A stretch of 64,000 nucleotides of DNA, taken from positions 24,930,655 to 24,994,654 of the forward strand of contig OY755252.1 in assembly GCA_963576725.1 (NCBI GenBank), read 5' to 3'. How positions within the stretch are numbered: position 1 is the stretch's first letter; each line of letters opens with the position of its first letter. The stretch comes from Azorinus chamasolen (Eukaryota > Mollusca > Bivalvia > Cardiida > Solecurtidae). Below the pieces are notes generated by a model that was given only the letters and a program-made list of their open reading frames with translations, made no database searches and had not been told where the DNA came from. Below are positions 10,560-21,012 of this stretch, piece after piece. Made by a program: the position numbers and the translations under genes.

Positions 10560-11410
10560 GGCAATAGCAGAAACTGTATTTATAATATCTATTTTATATC
10601 ATAAGCAAACAGAGCAGACACTGATCAGACAGCTCCTACAGGAGCCATCCTATTAAATCTGAAGCCCGGAGCTCTCAGCATCTCATCAGGATCTAAACTG
10701 TTTGACACTCTGACAATGTGTTTTGAAATTACTTTGAATGATTTTTTAGCAGTGGCAATATGTCGCAGATGATATCTTAGCATTCACAGGGTACATTTTA
10801 TCATGAAGTCTTCTCAGATGTAAGACACATTTGATATACAATTCTATAAACCCTTTCCCTGTTCGGTAAATGAAGGCATGAATATGTATTAGCTCAATTT
10901 TTTTAATGTAAACTTTTCAAGGAAACAAAAATGAATGATCAGTTCTATATCACGTAAAAAGCAAACAGAGCAGACCCTGATCAGATGACTCCTATAGGAG
11001 CTGTCTGATCTGGGTCTACTCTGTTTGCAAATGTGTGAAAAGGAGTTTATATGAGAGAAAGGGTTGACAAATACTAGCGGATTAATACAAACTGGACAAA
11101 TGAAAACAAAATAAGAGTACATTTAACTGAACAAATCAGAAAGTAATATTTTAAATTTTGACGGATGATTTTTTAACCCTTTCCTTCATATAAGATCCTT
11201 TTCACATCTCTGCAAACATAGTAGAACCAGATCAGACAGCTCATATAGGCGCCTTTTGATCAGAATCTGCTTGCTAATGGAATTTGATAGATCTGTTTCT
11301 TTAGTTTCTAAAATGGCTACAAAATGCCAACTTGTATACTTCATTATAATGGTTTTGTTCATGAAGGTACTGAAATTCGGAATATAGAACAGCTAAATGG
11401 TTAAATACCA
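10560..11410. mobile_element. Cluster of palindromic MITE copies
   Basis: Three copies of the aacagagtagac hairpin family. One is partial, at about 10595-10700. A fuller copy at 10847-11066 has ends AAACCCTTTCCC and GAGAAAGGGTT and a core arm 'cagaccctgatcaga' paired with 'tctgatctgggtctac'. A left-end copy at 11173-11405 begins TTAACCCTTTCCTTC and carries the longer right half 'tttctttagtttctaaaatggctaca'. No open frame is present. Confidence 0.6.
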
Positions 11411-12005
11411 AAGATTACCTCTTGAAATACTTGCAGAGCAGAATCAAAGCATTGTAGACACTGCAGTATTCTTTGCATGGTATCAATCTGATATCGAATA
11501 AGTTCGCTTTGGCATGGAATTGCGTATCTATAAGGGAATGCATTAACACTCTATCCAGTTGATGATACAGTTGCAGCTGACACTTCAGCCGTTTCCCACT
11601 ATGCTTATTATCACACTGACCACTCGCAGTTGTTGGCGTGATTGCCTAATCGCTTGGATAAGGTCATCCGACTCGCGCTTCTTTATTCATTGAGTATTTT
11701 CATTCATGTTATGATAACGTGATTTCTTCGTGTGACTGATATTTGTATATCCGTGCGCCCTTCTTACACATTGCTATATTTTGTTGGTTTTGTTGATTTT
11801 TGCACATACTAAGCCGAAGCTTATGTTACGAAGCTTTTTCATGTCAGATATAGTATACCACGATTGGTTCCGGATGCCATGTTATTAAACACCCTTTGTA
11901 TCCATCGAATGCAGGTCAGTAATTTGCACTATTTTGTCAGGCCGGCGAGGGTACCATGGTTTGGCTGTGGAACGCCACCTTTGTATTCTATTGCTTCGCA
12001 AAGAA
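11411..12005. other. No recognisable feature
   Basis: Mostly non-repetitive sequence between two mobile elements. There is no open frame above 60 codons with family signals, and no tRNA-like or satellite motif. Confidence 0.45.
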
Positions 12006-12009
12006 TACA

Positions 12010-14058
12010 ACAAGAGCTGTCACAGGACAGCGCGCTCGACTATTCTCAGAATTGTTAGTGTAAAAATGCTTGATAGTGGACTAAAATAGTGTCCAATGAT
12101 ACTAGAAGCAAGTAATCAGTCTCAGTAAAATATCTTTAATAGCATTCAGGATGTAGGATCTCTTTGAACTCTTTAATGAAAGAGAAAAACTTAAGTGAAA
12201 AAGGGCAATAATTTCTGTTAAAATGCTTGACAGAGTAATGTACTCTTGCCTACATATGAAGCTTGAGGTGGTGAACAAGTGTTCCAAGTTTCAAAGCTTT
12301 ATCTCAAAGGGTTATGTAAATAAGTGGACTTTAACAAAAACCTTAACCAAAGTTCTAAGTTAAAAAGGGCCATAATTCTGTCATAATGCTTGACAGAGTT
12401 ATGTACTGATGAAGATTGTGGTGGTGCACAAGTGTTCCAAGTTTTAAAGCTTTACCTCAAAGGGTTATGTAAATAAGTGGACTTTAACAAACACCTTAAC
12501 CAAAAGTTCTAAGTTAAAAAGGGCCATAATTCTGTAAATTGCTTGACAGAGTTATGTAATCTTGCCTACAGATGAAGATTGTGGTGGTGAATATGTGTTC
12601 CAAATTTCAAAGCTTTATTCTAAAGGTAAGAGGCAAAAAGTGGACTTTAACAAAAACCTTAACCAAAAGTTCTAAGTTAAAAAGGGCCATAATTCTGTCA
12701 AAATGCTTGACAGAGTTATGTACTCTTACCTACAGATACAATTCTTGATGGTGTACAAGTGTTCCAAGTTTCAAAGCCTTATCTCAAAGGATTATGTAAG
12801 TAAGTGGACTTTAACAAAAACCTTAACCAAAAGTTCTAAGTCAAAAAGGGCCATAATTCTGTCAAAATGCTTAACAGTGTTATGTACTCTTGCCTATAGA
12901 TAAAGATTGTGGTGGCGAACAAGTGTTCCAAGTTTCAAAGCTTTATTCCAAAGGTTAGAGGCAAAAAGTGGACTTTAACAAAAACCTTAACCAAACATTC
13001 TAAGTTAAAAAGGGCCATAATTCTGTCAAAATGCTTGACAGAGTTATGTACTCTTACCTACAGATGATGTTTGTGGTGGTGAACAAGTGTTCCAAGTTTC
13101 AAAGCTTTATTCCAGAGGTTAGAGGCAAAAAGTGGACTTTAACAAAAACCTTAACCAAAAGTTCTAAGTTAAAAAGGGCCATAATTCTGTCAAAATGCTT
13201 GACAGAGTTACGTACTCTTATCTACAGATGAAATTCTTGATGGTGTACAAGTGTTCCAAGTTTCAAAGCTTTATCTCAAAGGATTATGTAAGCAAGTGGA
13301 CTTTAACAAAAACCTTAACCAAAAGTTCTAAGTCAAAAAGGGCCATAATTCTGTCAAAATGCTTAACAGAGTTATGTACTCTTGCCTACAGATAAAGATT
13401 GTGGTGTCGAACAAGTGTTCCAAGTTTCAAAGCTTTATTCCAAAGATAAGAGGCAAAAAGTGGACTTTAACAAAAACCTTAACCAAAAATTCTAAGTTAA
13501 AAAGGGCCATAATTCTGTCAAATGCTTGACAGAGTTATGTACTCTTACCTACAGATGATGTTTGTGGTGGTGAACAAGTGTTCCAAGTTTCAAAGCTTTA
13601 TTCCAAAGGTTAGAGGCAAAAAGTGGACTTTAACAAAAACCTTAACCAAAAATTCTAAGTTAAAAAGGGCCATAATTCTGTCAAAATGCTTGACAGAGTT
13701 ATGTACTCTTACCTACAGATGATGTTTGTGGTGGTGAACAAATGTTCCAAGTTTCAAAGCTTTATTCCAAAGGTTAGAGGCAAAAAGTGGACTTTAACAA
13801 AAACCTTAACCAAAAGTTCTAAGTTAAAAAGGGCCACAATTCTGTCAAAATGCTTGACAGAGTTATGTACCCTTACCTACAGATGATGTTTGTGGTGGTG
13901 AACAAGTGTTCCAAGTTTCAAAGCTTTATTCCATAGGTTAGAGGCAAAAAGTGGACTTTAACAAAAACCTTAACCAAAGTGTGACGCGGACGCCGACGCC
14001 GACGCCGACGCCGGGGCTAGTAGGATAGCTCCACTATTCTTTGAATAGTCGAGCTAAA
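12010..14058 (+). mobile_element. Complete array element of a second hairpin family (AGCTGTCAC/GCTCGACTATTC)
   Basis: It starts ACAAGAGCTGTCACAGG, with GCTCGACTATTC just inside. It ends with a GACGCC microsatellite (13987-14015) and the hairpin AGCTCCACTATTC.TTT.GAATAGTCGAGCT (14027-14055) followed by AAAA. The 5' GCTCGACTATTC is the inverse of the 3' hairpin arm. Between them lie about 12 units of 164 bp ('gggccataattctgtcaaaatgcttgacagagttatgtactcttacc'). The repeated open frames of 66 codons at a 164-bp step are by-products of the repeat. Confidence 0.78.
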
Positions 14059-14258
14059 AATGATAGTTTGGTTCAAAGAAATAAATAAGTCGAACAGTAT
14101 AACTTGTATGATCAGTCTAAATGTGATCATATGGGGAAACCTGAGCCTAAATAAAACTAAGTACTGGCTGTGAACCTTATAACCTTATGCATTAATTTCA
14201 AAATGAACTTGCCAGATTCCATGTTTAACCCTTTACTCCATGAAATAATGACATTATA

Positions 14259-15609
14259 CGAGGGGTGATCAGGAAATACGCGGAAAAGTGCTCTAAATTC
14301 TTTACCGTAATATTGATTTTGCTGAAATTTTGTGTGAATATACACTCGACCAATTCACATTATGCAACAGTTTTTTACATCAGTAGCTTGCACATGCACA
14401 ACGTTATTGTTACTATGGTAACGTCAACTAGCCAACACCGGCCCAACATTATATAACGCCAATGTCAACGTACCTGTTCATGATACGCGTTTCGCTAAAA
14501 CGCTCAGTCTTTTTCAAAATACTCCCCATTAAATGAGATACACTTCCTGTAACGTTCTAGCCATGACTGGATAAAACACCGTCTAAATGAAGATGTCTGT
14601 ATGTTGGATATAGCCACCTGAACTGCCGCTGAAAGTTCATGAGTGTCATTGAAGTGTGTACCTCTAAGGTAGGTCTTCATTACCGGGAAAAGAAAGAATT
14701 GTGATCCTAGGTTTTTCCACATCGTCGACTGAGCTTTGGTCTCTGGCGTGTACAGGCTGATCCACGATTCATCAACGGTGACAATTCTGTCCATGAACTT
14801 TCCCCCTTCTCGTTCGAATCTCTTCAGAAACTGTTCACAACATTCCACAGGAAGTCTTTTCATATCAGTATTGAGCATTTTGGGAATCCACCTAGCACAA
14901 ATTCGAGGCATATTTAATTGGTTATGAATAATACCCGACACTGTTCCGTAACTGTAGTCAGTTTTTGCAACAATATCCCTGATCATGATTCGCCGATCAT
15001 TATCCAATAGCTGCTTGACGGCGGCGACGTGAGATGACGTAACGACGCTTGGACGACCACTGCGCTGATCATCCTTGATGTTTTCTCTGCCCTCTTCGAA
15101 GCGTTTACACCACATGTAAACTGCTGTTTTTTATGGCCTTTTCCCCATATGCGTTCAGTAGCATGTCAATAGTTTTTGATTTTGAAAATCCATTTCGCAC
15201 GCAAAATTTGATAGCCGATCTCTGTTCATCACTCATTTTCACACGATAAGTACTTAAAACAGACGTTGTTTACATGTCCGACGTCAGAAATCAACATGAC
15301 TTCATGAACGTCATGCCGAAAGTTCACACGTTTAGTAACTCTCGTTTGGTGAAGTTATCTTAAAAACTCTACGAACGCGACGCGGTGTTTCGTTAACGCT
15401 TAGAGTTCAAAATTCATAAATTTGGGCCGGAATGATGTTGTTGACGTTACTATAGAAACCACATTTAATTCTATGCAGCTTGTACAGTCCTAAAATTTGC
15501 GACTTGAATTTAGATTTCTTATACCTTTGTTTCTGTGAAAAACTATGAATGTCGGGCGAAAAATAGAAAATTAAGAGCACTTTTCCGCGTATTTTCTGAT
15601 CACCCCTCG
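14259..15609 (-). mobile_element. Mariner-family DNA transposon, internally deleted
   Basis: The TIRs are about 36 bp with one mismatch: CGAGGGGTGATCAG.AAATAC... at 14259, inverted at the right end 15609, flanked by TA on both sides (14257-14258 and 15610-15611). The length of about 1.35 kb and TA duplication fit mariner. The transposase gene inside has a frameshift and an internal deletion, so the copy is non-autonomous. Confidence 0.9.
14504..15236 (-). pseudogene. Broken mariner transposase
   Basis: The start ATG at 15236 opens MSDEQRSAIKFCVRNGFSKS, the usual N-terminal region of a mariner transposase. The frame shifts near 15115 in an A-rich run, and the second frame continues with WCKRFEEGRENIKDDQRSGR (the HTH-proximal RSGRPS motif). 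WIPKML and VTVDESWI, which carries the first catalytic Asp, follow. The sequence then jumps from about 'MWKNLGS' straight to FFLFP.MKTYLRG. This deletes the block holding the second and third catalytic Asp residues (the HDNAPxH and YSPDLAPSD regions). The C-terminus (RYRKCISFNGEYFEK) is present. About 203 residues remain in the second frame, against about 345 in a full protein, so it is certainly inactive. Confidence 0.9.
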
Positions 15610-15889
15610 TATATATATAATATTAATTGAATTGTTACACTAGCACGTAGACACAGGAAAATTTGACCATGACAAAAACTGAAAAATCATATCTATATTA
15701 TATACCAAAAGCAAACAAGAGTAGAACTAGATTAGACAGCTCATGTAGGAGCCATCTGATTAGGGCCTACGCTTTTTGCAAAGGCGTAGGAATGCGTATT
15801 CATGAAACAAAGGGTTCAGTAAGTTCATTTTATTTAGAGCGATGTTTCTTCAAGAATATGCAGAGTAACATAGTACAACAGGTGACACA

Positions 15890-16320
15890 AGACTTAGAGC
15901 AGCAAACAGTGCAGACCCTGTCAAAGTCCTCCTCCAACCCTCTGATCTTGGTCTACACTGTTTGCCTTTGACCGTTTTAGAGGACACTATGCACAAATCA
16001 GTTTAAATGCTTCATTTACCTGTTAGCTGCAGAAGCAAACTTAGTTACAAGCAGTTCCAGATTCTGTCTGTGACAGTGTGTAACATGGCCAGCCTAAAAA
16101 GGCCTTGGATGGTCATCATGGGCACAGTAGCTAGATCTGTGCATGATGCAGATTTACCAGATTTATTATTAACTAATTAATAGTCATGATCATTGATGTC
16201 ATGGTTTCTTGCATGAATATTCATGGAGAAAAGGGTTTAAATGAAACAGAAGACCCTGATTAGAAGGCTTCTGTTGCAAACGCATATTAATGTAGTAAAG
16301 AGTTGATATAGATTTATTTT
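15890..16320. mobile_element. Degenerate palindromic MITE remnants
   Basis: At 15900-15985 'gcaaacagtgcagaccctg...tcttggtctacactgtttgc' forms the family hairpin with a decayed loop. At 16200-16310 there are a right terminus ('tcatggagaaaagggttta') and another partial core. No coding sequence. Confidence 0.45.
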
Positions 16321-16520
16321 CTAGTCTCTGACTCATAGCTATTGTAGTTTTTTTCTTGGTTTACATGTATATAGTTTATGGTTTTAGTGAACAAAACACT
16401 GACAGATCATGCAGACTAACAAGCAGGCGCGGATTCAGAGGGGTAGGAGCCGGCATACGCCCCCTCCCCCTACAATTGCCCAAACAAACTTTGTTGAGTA
16501 ATTTCATTAAATCTAGATCT

Positions 16521-16653
16521 AATAAAAATCAATAAAATAATTATTTAATCTGAGTTTTTGTTTATTTCCCTCATTCAAGTATGCTCCTTCTCATACTTGA
16601 ATGAGGGAAATAAAAGAAACTCAGATTAAATCGTTATTTTATTGATTTTTATT
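16521..16653. repeat. 133-bp foldback with ~60-bp arms
   Basis: The inner stem pairs TTTATTTCCCTCATTCAAGT.. with its complement across a short loop near 16583. The arms extend outward through AATCTGAG/CTCAGATT to AATAAAAATCAATAAAATAA and its complement, with few mismatches. It is a long hairpin, probably a foldback or MITE element. Its transcript could form double-stranded RNA. Confidence 0.75.
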
Positions 16654-16669
16654 ATGTTTTCACACTTAA

Positions 16670-17010
16670 GTTGTGTCTAGCTATTTGATGCGACATGTGT
16701 CGGCAATTGTCACAAACTTATATTAATCACAGTTCAGAGCCAGATCAATATTACATTACTTTTGGTAGTAGAGTCTATGTGTTTAAATACTTATAAATAA
16801 GTGAGTTATAATTATATTATATGCAATAGATGTTAGCCTTTCCAATAGGCACGTGCTGGTAATTATGTCAAACTGGCGATTTCATAATTTACACCAGATA
16901 TAATCACGTTATATTTGATAAAAAGTGATCTGTTTCTAAACTGTAATAGGCATGTGTGCTGGCAATTATCACAGACTTCCGATTTGATAGTTTTGGTCCA
17001 GATCACGTTA
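16670..17010. repeat. Three diverged copies of a GTGCTGGCAATTATCACAAACT repeat
   Basis: Three related blocks at about 16690-16750, 16840-16925 and 16945-17010 share 'ggcacgtgctggcaattat', 'cacaaacttccgattt' and 'ccagatcacgttat'. The inverse of the same sequence appears at about 29410-29480, 30110-30175 and 32170-32235. This is a dispersed low-copy repeat of unknown class. Confidence 0.55.
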
Positions 17011-17467
17011 TATTTCATATTTAATCTAAATGTGCAATTCATGATTTTAAATTAAAGTATTCAACATTAGGTTTTATTAGATAAATAACGTGTGATCTTT
17101 ATTTAAATATTTTTTCAACAGTAATCAGTGTTTCATCAATAATTGAAGCTTCTTGTTTATACTTCTTGATCCACTGTGTAGACCCTGATCGAAATTTCAT
17201 TATTATCTTATGTATAGTTCATGTATCATTTCTTTTTGGAGAGCGTACATTCTACCAAGCAGATGTTTTCAGTAATCACATGCAAATCTTCTGCTCGACC
17301 AAGTAGTGCAGACCTAGATCATAAAGCTCTTAACTGAGCCCTTAATCTAGGTCTACCCTATTTTCCTGTATTAGACATTTTTATTGTAATCTACATTTTA
17401 AGAAACTTTAATTGGTATTATCACTTCTCATACTTCTAACGTTACGCCAATACTTAAATTAATTAGT
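17011..17467. other. AT-rich spacer with a decayed MITE hairpin
   Basis: No gene is visible. At 17300-17375 'gtgcagacctagatca...tgagcccttaatctaggtctac' forms a degenerate version of the palindromic MITE core. The rest is A/T-rich. Confidence 0.4.
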
Positions 17468-18172
17468 AACTAGAGGTTTTTGTCACAAAAACGGATGTCT
17501 CCCCTCTAATAAAAACAATAAAGGGAAATCACTAAAAATGTTATGGACTTGATGATTGATACTTATTATGCGCTTTCCACACCACATTTTTCAAGAAGAA
17601 AATGATACAGGGCCTCCGCTGGCGGTCGCCAAAATCGCCATTGGCGAAAATATTAATAATCTGGCGATAAAAAATTAAATCTGGCGAATGTTGTGGCGAA
17701 AGACAATTTTGCAGATTTTGCCGAGAAATACAGACCCATTTTAACCCTCTCGGTCAATTATCGCTGCTTCTTCTGTTTGTGTGCAAAGCGTGTCGGTTGT
17801 TTACACAAGAGTTTTTATCTGGGGATTTCCCTTGCAGGCACCGGAAATCATGCGTGAAAGATGTGATTCTAGCTGGTTCCCAATTCTCTTCCTACTATTT
17901 TGTTAAGCTGGTTCCCAATTTGTGTCCTAGTATTTTGTTAAGCAAACAGATTATGCGGGAAACCAGTCATGTCAAAGATGGCGACGTTGTTTACAAGTTC
18001 AGCCGTGGGCAATTTGATTTCTTCTTGTGGCAAGTTAATTACTCAAACCAGGGAACTGACACCTAAGATTATGCGACACAGAGACTAAAGAACGACTAAC
18101 AAGGCAATTAATTGGATTTGGCTTGCGATTATCTCGGGCAATTTGGGACAGATCGGACTTTGTAGATCCACG

Positions 18173-18750
18173 GTAAGAGCAATTACACCACTATTCAGGC
18201 TACTGTGTTAGTTCTCAGTTTCATAATTGGGAGTAAATAAATCTAATGTGTATCGTGTGTCCTATGATATATTAAAGATATATTTTATGCTTTCAGTCTG
18301 TTAATACACAGTTTTAACAACTTTACATGGCACACTGACTACTGAAACCACTAAAGGAAATGCATATATAACAGAAACATTACACATTTCTTTGCATAAT
18401 TTTCAACTGTAGAGAAAATGAATAGACCATTTTTTGAATAGGCTCTTTGTTAGTATTTAAAAGTTATTTTTAATATAGAATATATATTTGTTCTGAAATT
18501 ATTTGTTTGCAGTGAAAGTAAAAACAGTTTTGAAATTTCAAGTTATTTATCTTATAAAGCAAAATAATCTGAAATCAATGTAAAACTGAATGGAAATTAG
18601 CAGAGAAATTAGTGACAAATTCAATACTTAATTGTACACTTATTATTTTTTTCTCTGGCTTACCATGAGTTTTTAATAGTACCAAAAGACTGTTAATATT
18701 GTTTACAGATACATTTTTTTTATTTGTTTCATTTGTTTGTTTAATTTCAG
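18173..18750 (+). other. Candidate intron inside the hAT-like transposon
   Basis: A donor site CCACG|GTAAGAGC at 18172/18173 and an acceptor with a pyrimidine tract, TTTAATTTCAG|CTC, ending at 18750 bracket 578 bp of AT-rich sequence. An open frame (next feature) and an AATAAA at about 18978 follow. This would fit the 5' part of a spliced transposon gene whose catalytic region has been lost. Confidence 0.4.
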
Positions 18751-18779
18751 CTCTTTAAGTGGGGAAGAGAAATCCGAGG

Positions 18780-18955
18780 CTCCAGATTCTACTCCATCAA
18801 TAAGAAGTGACCCTAAAATGACCACCGCAGCTAAAGCATCAAACGTAATGAGGAGCGCCAGCAAGGCAGACCACGGCTACATGTTGAAGTTGATTCAAGA
18901 CTGCCACCAGCCTGATCAGACCCATACGGGTCAACACAGTCTTATGTTGACATAA
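18780..18955 (+). CDS. Short open frame downstream of the candidate intron
   Basis: The frame is continuous from the acceptor at 18750 to the TAA at 18953-18955. It contains SEAPDSTPSIRSDPKM, and the likely first Met begins MTTAAKASNVMRSASKADHG. There is no recognisable domain. It may be the start of a deleted transposase or a captured host exon. AATAAA follows about 25 bp after the stop. Confidence 0.25.
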
Positions 18956-19436
18956 ACTGTTACTATTATCAAAATTAATAAAGGAAATGTAAACATACAC
19001 AAGTTGGTTATGTTGGTTACACATTTCAAGCATAAACAAAGGTTTCATGGCGTAGAATCTGAAGGAAAACTTTGGCTCTAACTTTGGCTCCAACAGATCC
19101 AAATTGGCGCAACAAAATTCTTATTTGGCACAAGTTTTTCTCATTTGGCGAAAGTGATGGCGCAAAGAAAAAAAAAGCCAGGGGAGGCCCTGTGATAACA
19201 GCTAATAACTCCAAATATATTGACACCAGAGTTATGGCCCTTGTGCACGACACTTACTTTCATCATGTTCTTTCCATAAATGAAATGTCATTCCAATAGC
19301 ATCAGTCAAACAGGAGTTATTGATTGGACAAAAAATGTAACAAAGGGCAGTAACTCCAAAAGTACTGAAGCCAGAGTTATGGCCCATGTTCATGACACTT
19401 TCTCTCATCATGCTCTTTCCATGTATCAGTGTTCCT

Positions 19437-20257
19437 GTTTACGTCGTAATCATATCTAAATACGCACTCAAAATCATTGGAATGCAAAATAGTCAATGAT
19501 CGAAATTTTACCGATTTAAATGAATCCATGTAAATCAACAACTGATATTCGGTCTTAAATTAATCCGGATCAATAAACAAAGTGAATCTCACTCCGTTTT
19601 CTTGACATTTTCCCGAAATTGCAACGCATCTATTAATATCGAGTCCTTGGTTATTCCATGTACGTAGGAGGGCACCTGCATTGACGGGTTACGATTTCCA
19701 CCCTAATGTCAGCATCTAAAATTATGTAATTCTATGAGAACCGTTCTGTAGCATAGTAATGACATTTGGGTGCTGAAAAAAGATGGCGTCTGCTAGTAGA
19801 AAGTTGAACACGCCAGGAGCTTTAAAGCGTTTTGGGTGCAAGATCGTGAGTTTAAAGACTTGTAAGTAAATGATGTTAGCCCTGAAACCAATAGAATTAC
19901 CATGTGATGCTTTGTATGCACTGAAAATGAAGTGAAAACCGCTTTTACGTACCAGCGGATACAGTGATGCTCAGCTCAGATACTCAAATGATGCTCATCG
20001 TCGTGCACTTCAAATCAAAGCATCAAGAAATACCTTATTATACAGTGCTTATAACACTTATCTTATTGATATTAAACGATACATCAGTGTAAGTCTTAAA
20101 TAGTTTTACCCCTTTACATTTAATGGTGCAAAAAATCTCCATTACAAAAGCAGAAGTGAAATTATCTGGGACTCAGTTGTATTTGCTTGGGACGCAACTT
20201 TTGCTGATGCCCTGGGTCCCAGGGACTCGGTAAAATTCAATCCTAATGAGAACACTG
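19437..20257 (+). mobile_element. Second hAT-like transposon, 821 bp, with a 7-bp target duplication
   Basis: Ends CAGTGTTCC and GAGAACACTG (inverse CAGTGTTCTC) are flanked by the direct repeat CATGTAT (19430-19436 and 20258-20264), which is the array sequence on either side. Inside, near 19783, an ATG opens MASASRKLNTPGALKRFGC for 28 codons. A GTAAGT-type donor overlaps its end, which may be a remnant first exon of a transposase. The rest is non-coding and includes a CCTGGGTCCCAGG palindrome near 20210. Confidence 0.7.
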
Positions 20258-21012
20258 CATGTATGAAGTTTCAATACAATGGCAAGAGCCATGTAGGAGT
20301 TATCATCCGGACAAGAAAGCGTTAAACAAATGTACAAGAGGCAATAACTCTCAATTTATTGAAGCCAGAGTTAAGGACCTTATGCATGACACTTTCTCTT
20401 ATCATGATCTTTCCATGTATGAAGTTTCACTCCAATGGCATGTGCCATATAGGAGTTAGCATCCTGCCAAAAAATTGTGATTTTTTTTACAAAGGGCAAT
20501 AACTCCAATATTAGTGAAACAAGAGTTATTGACCTTCAGCATGACACTTTCTCTTATCATGATCTTTCCATGTATGAAGTTATCGTCCGGACAAAAAAAT
20601 TATGAAAAAAATTACAAGGGCAATAACTCCATTATTAGTGAAGCCAGAGTTATGGACCTTGTGTATGACACTACCTCTTGTCATAATCTTTCCATATATG
20701 AAGTTTCAATCCAATGGCATGAGCCATATAGGAGTTATCGTCCGGACAAAAAATTGTGAATTTTTTTTATAAGGGCAATAACTCCATTACTAGTGAAGCC
20801 AGAGTTATGGACCTTGTTTATGACACTTCCTCTCGTCATGATCTTTCCATATATGAAGTTTCATTCCAATGGCATGAGCCATATAGGAGTTATCGTCCGG
20901 ACAATAAAATTTGAATTTTTTTTACAAGGGCAATAACTCAATTATTAGTGAAGCCAGAGTTATGGACCTTGTGTATGACACTTCCTCTTGTCATGATCTT
21001 TCCATATATGAA
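20258..21012 (+). repeat. Core-unit block 2 of the composite host element
   Basis: About five units of roughly 150 bp contain 'gggcaataactcc', 'agccagagttatggacctt', 'atgatctttccatatatgaag' and 'ggagttatcgtccggacaa'. The block ends at TATATGAA, where the Naiad begins. It resumes at 28342 with TGAAGTTTCAAT, giving a TGAA target duplication. Confidence 0.85.

Larger units (their letters stand above)
14225..15818. mobile_element. TTAA-type MITE split by a mariner insertion
   Basis: The left end TTAACCCTTTACTCCATGAA (14225) matches, inverted, the right end 'TTCATGAAACAAAGGGTTCA' (to 15818). Removing the 1.35-kb mariner leaves about 243 bp, close to the related MITEs at 28816-29052 and 43272-43512. 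The hairpin core ('aacaagagtagaactagattagac...gtctgatt'-type) lies at about 15712-15790. Confidence 0.65.
17608..19192 (+). mobile_element. Non-autonomous hAT-like transposon with subterminal TGGCGA repeats
   Basis: TIRs CAGGGCCTCCGCTGGC and CAGGGCCTCCCCTGGC differ at one position, and TGATA is duplicated on both sides (17603-17607 and 19193-19197). TTGGCGAAA/CTGGCGA-type motifs recur within about 110 bp of each end, a usual arrangement for transposase-binding subterminal repeats in hAT elements. The interior has a possible intron (18173-18750) and a short frame, but no recognisable transposase domain. The superfamily call is tentative because the duplication seen is 5 bp, not 8. Confidence 0.7.

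Noticed and set aside
12703..13886. Five plus-strand 66-codon frames beginning MLDRV
   Set aside because: They recur at the 164-bp repeat step inside an array element and have no domain.
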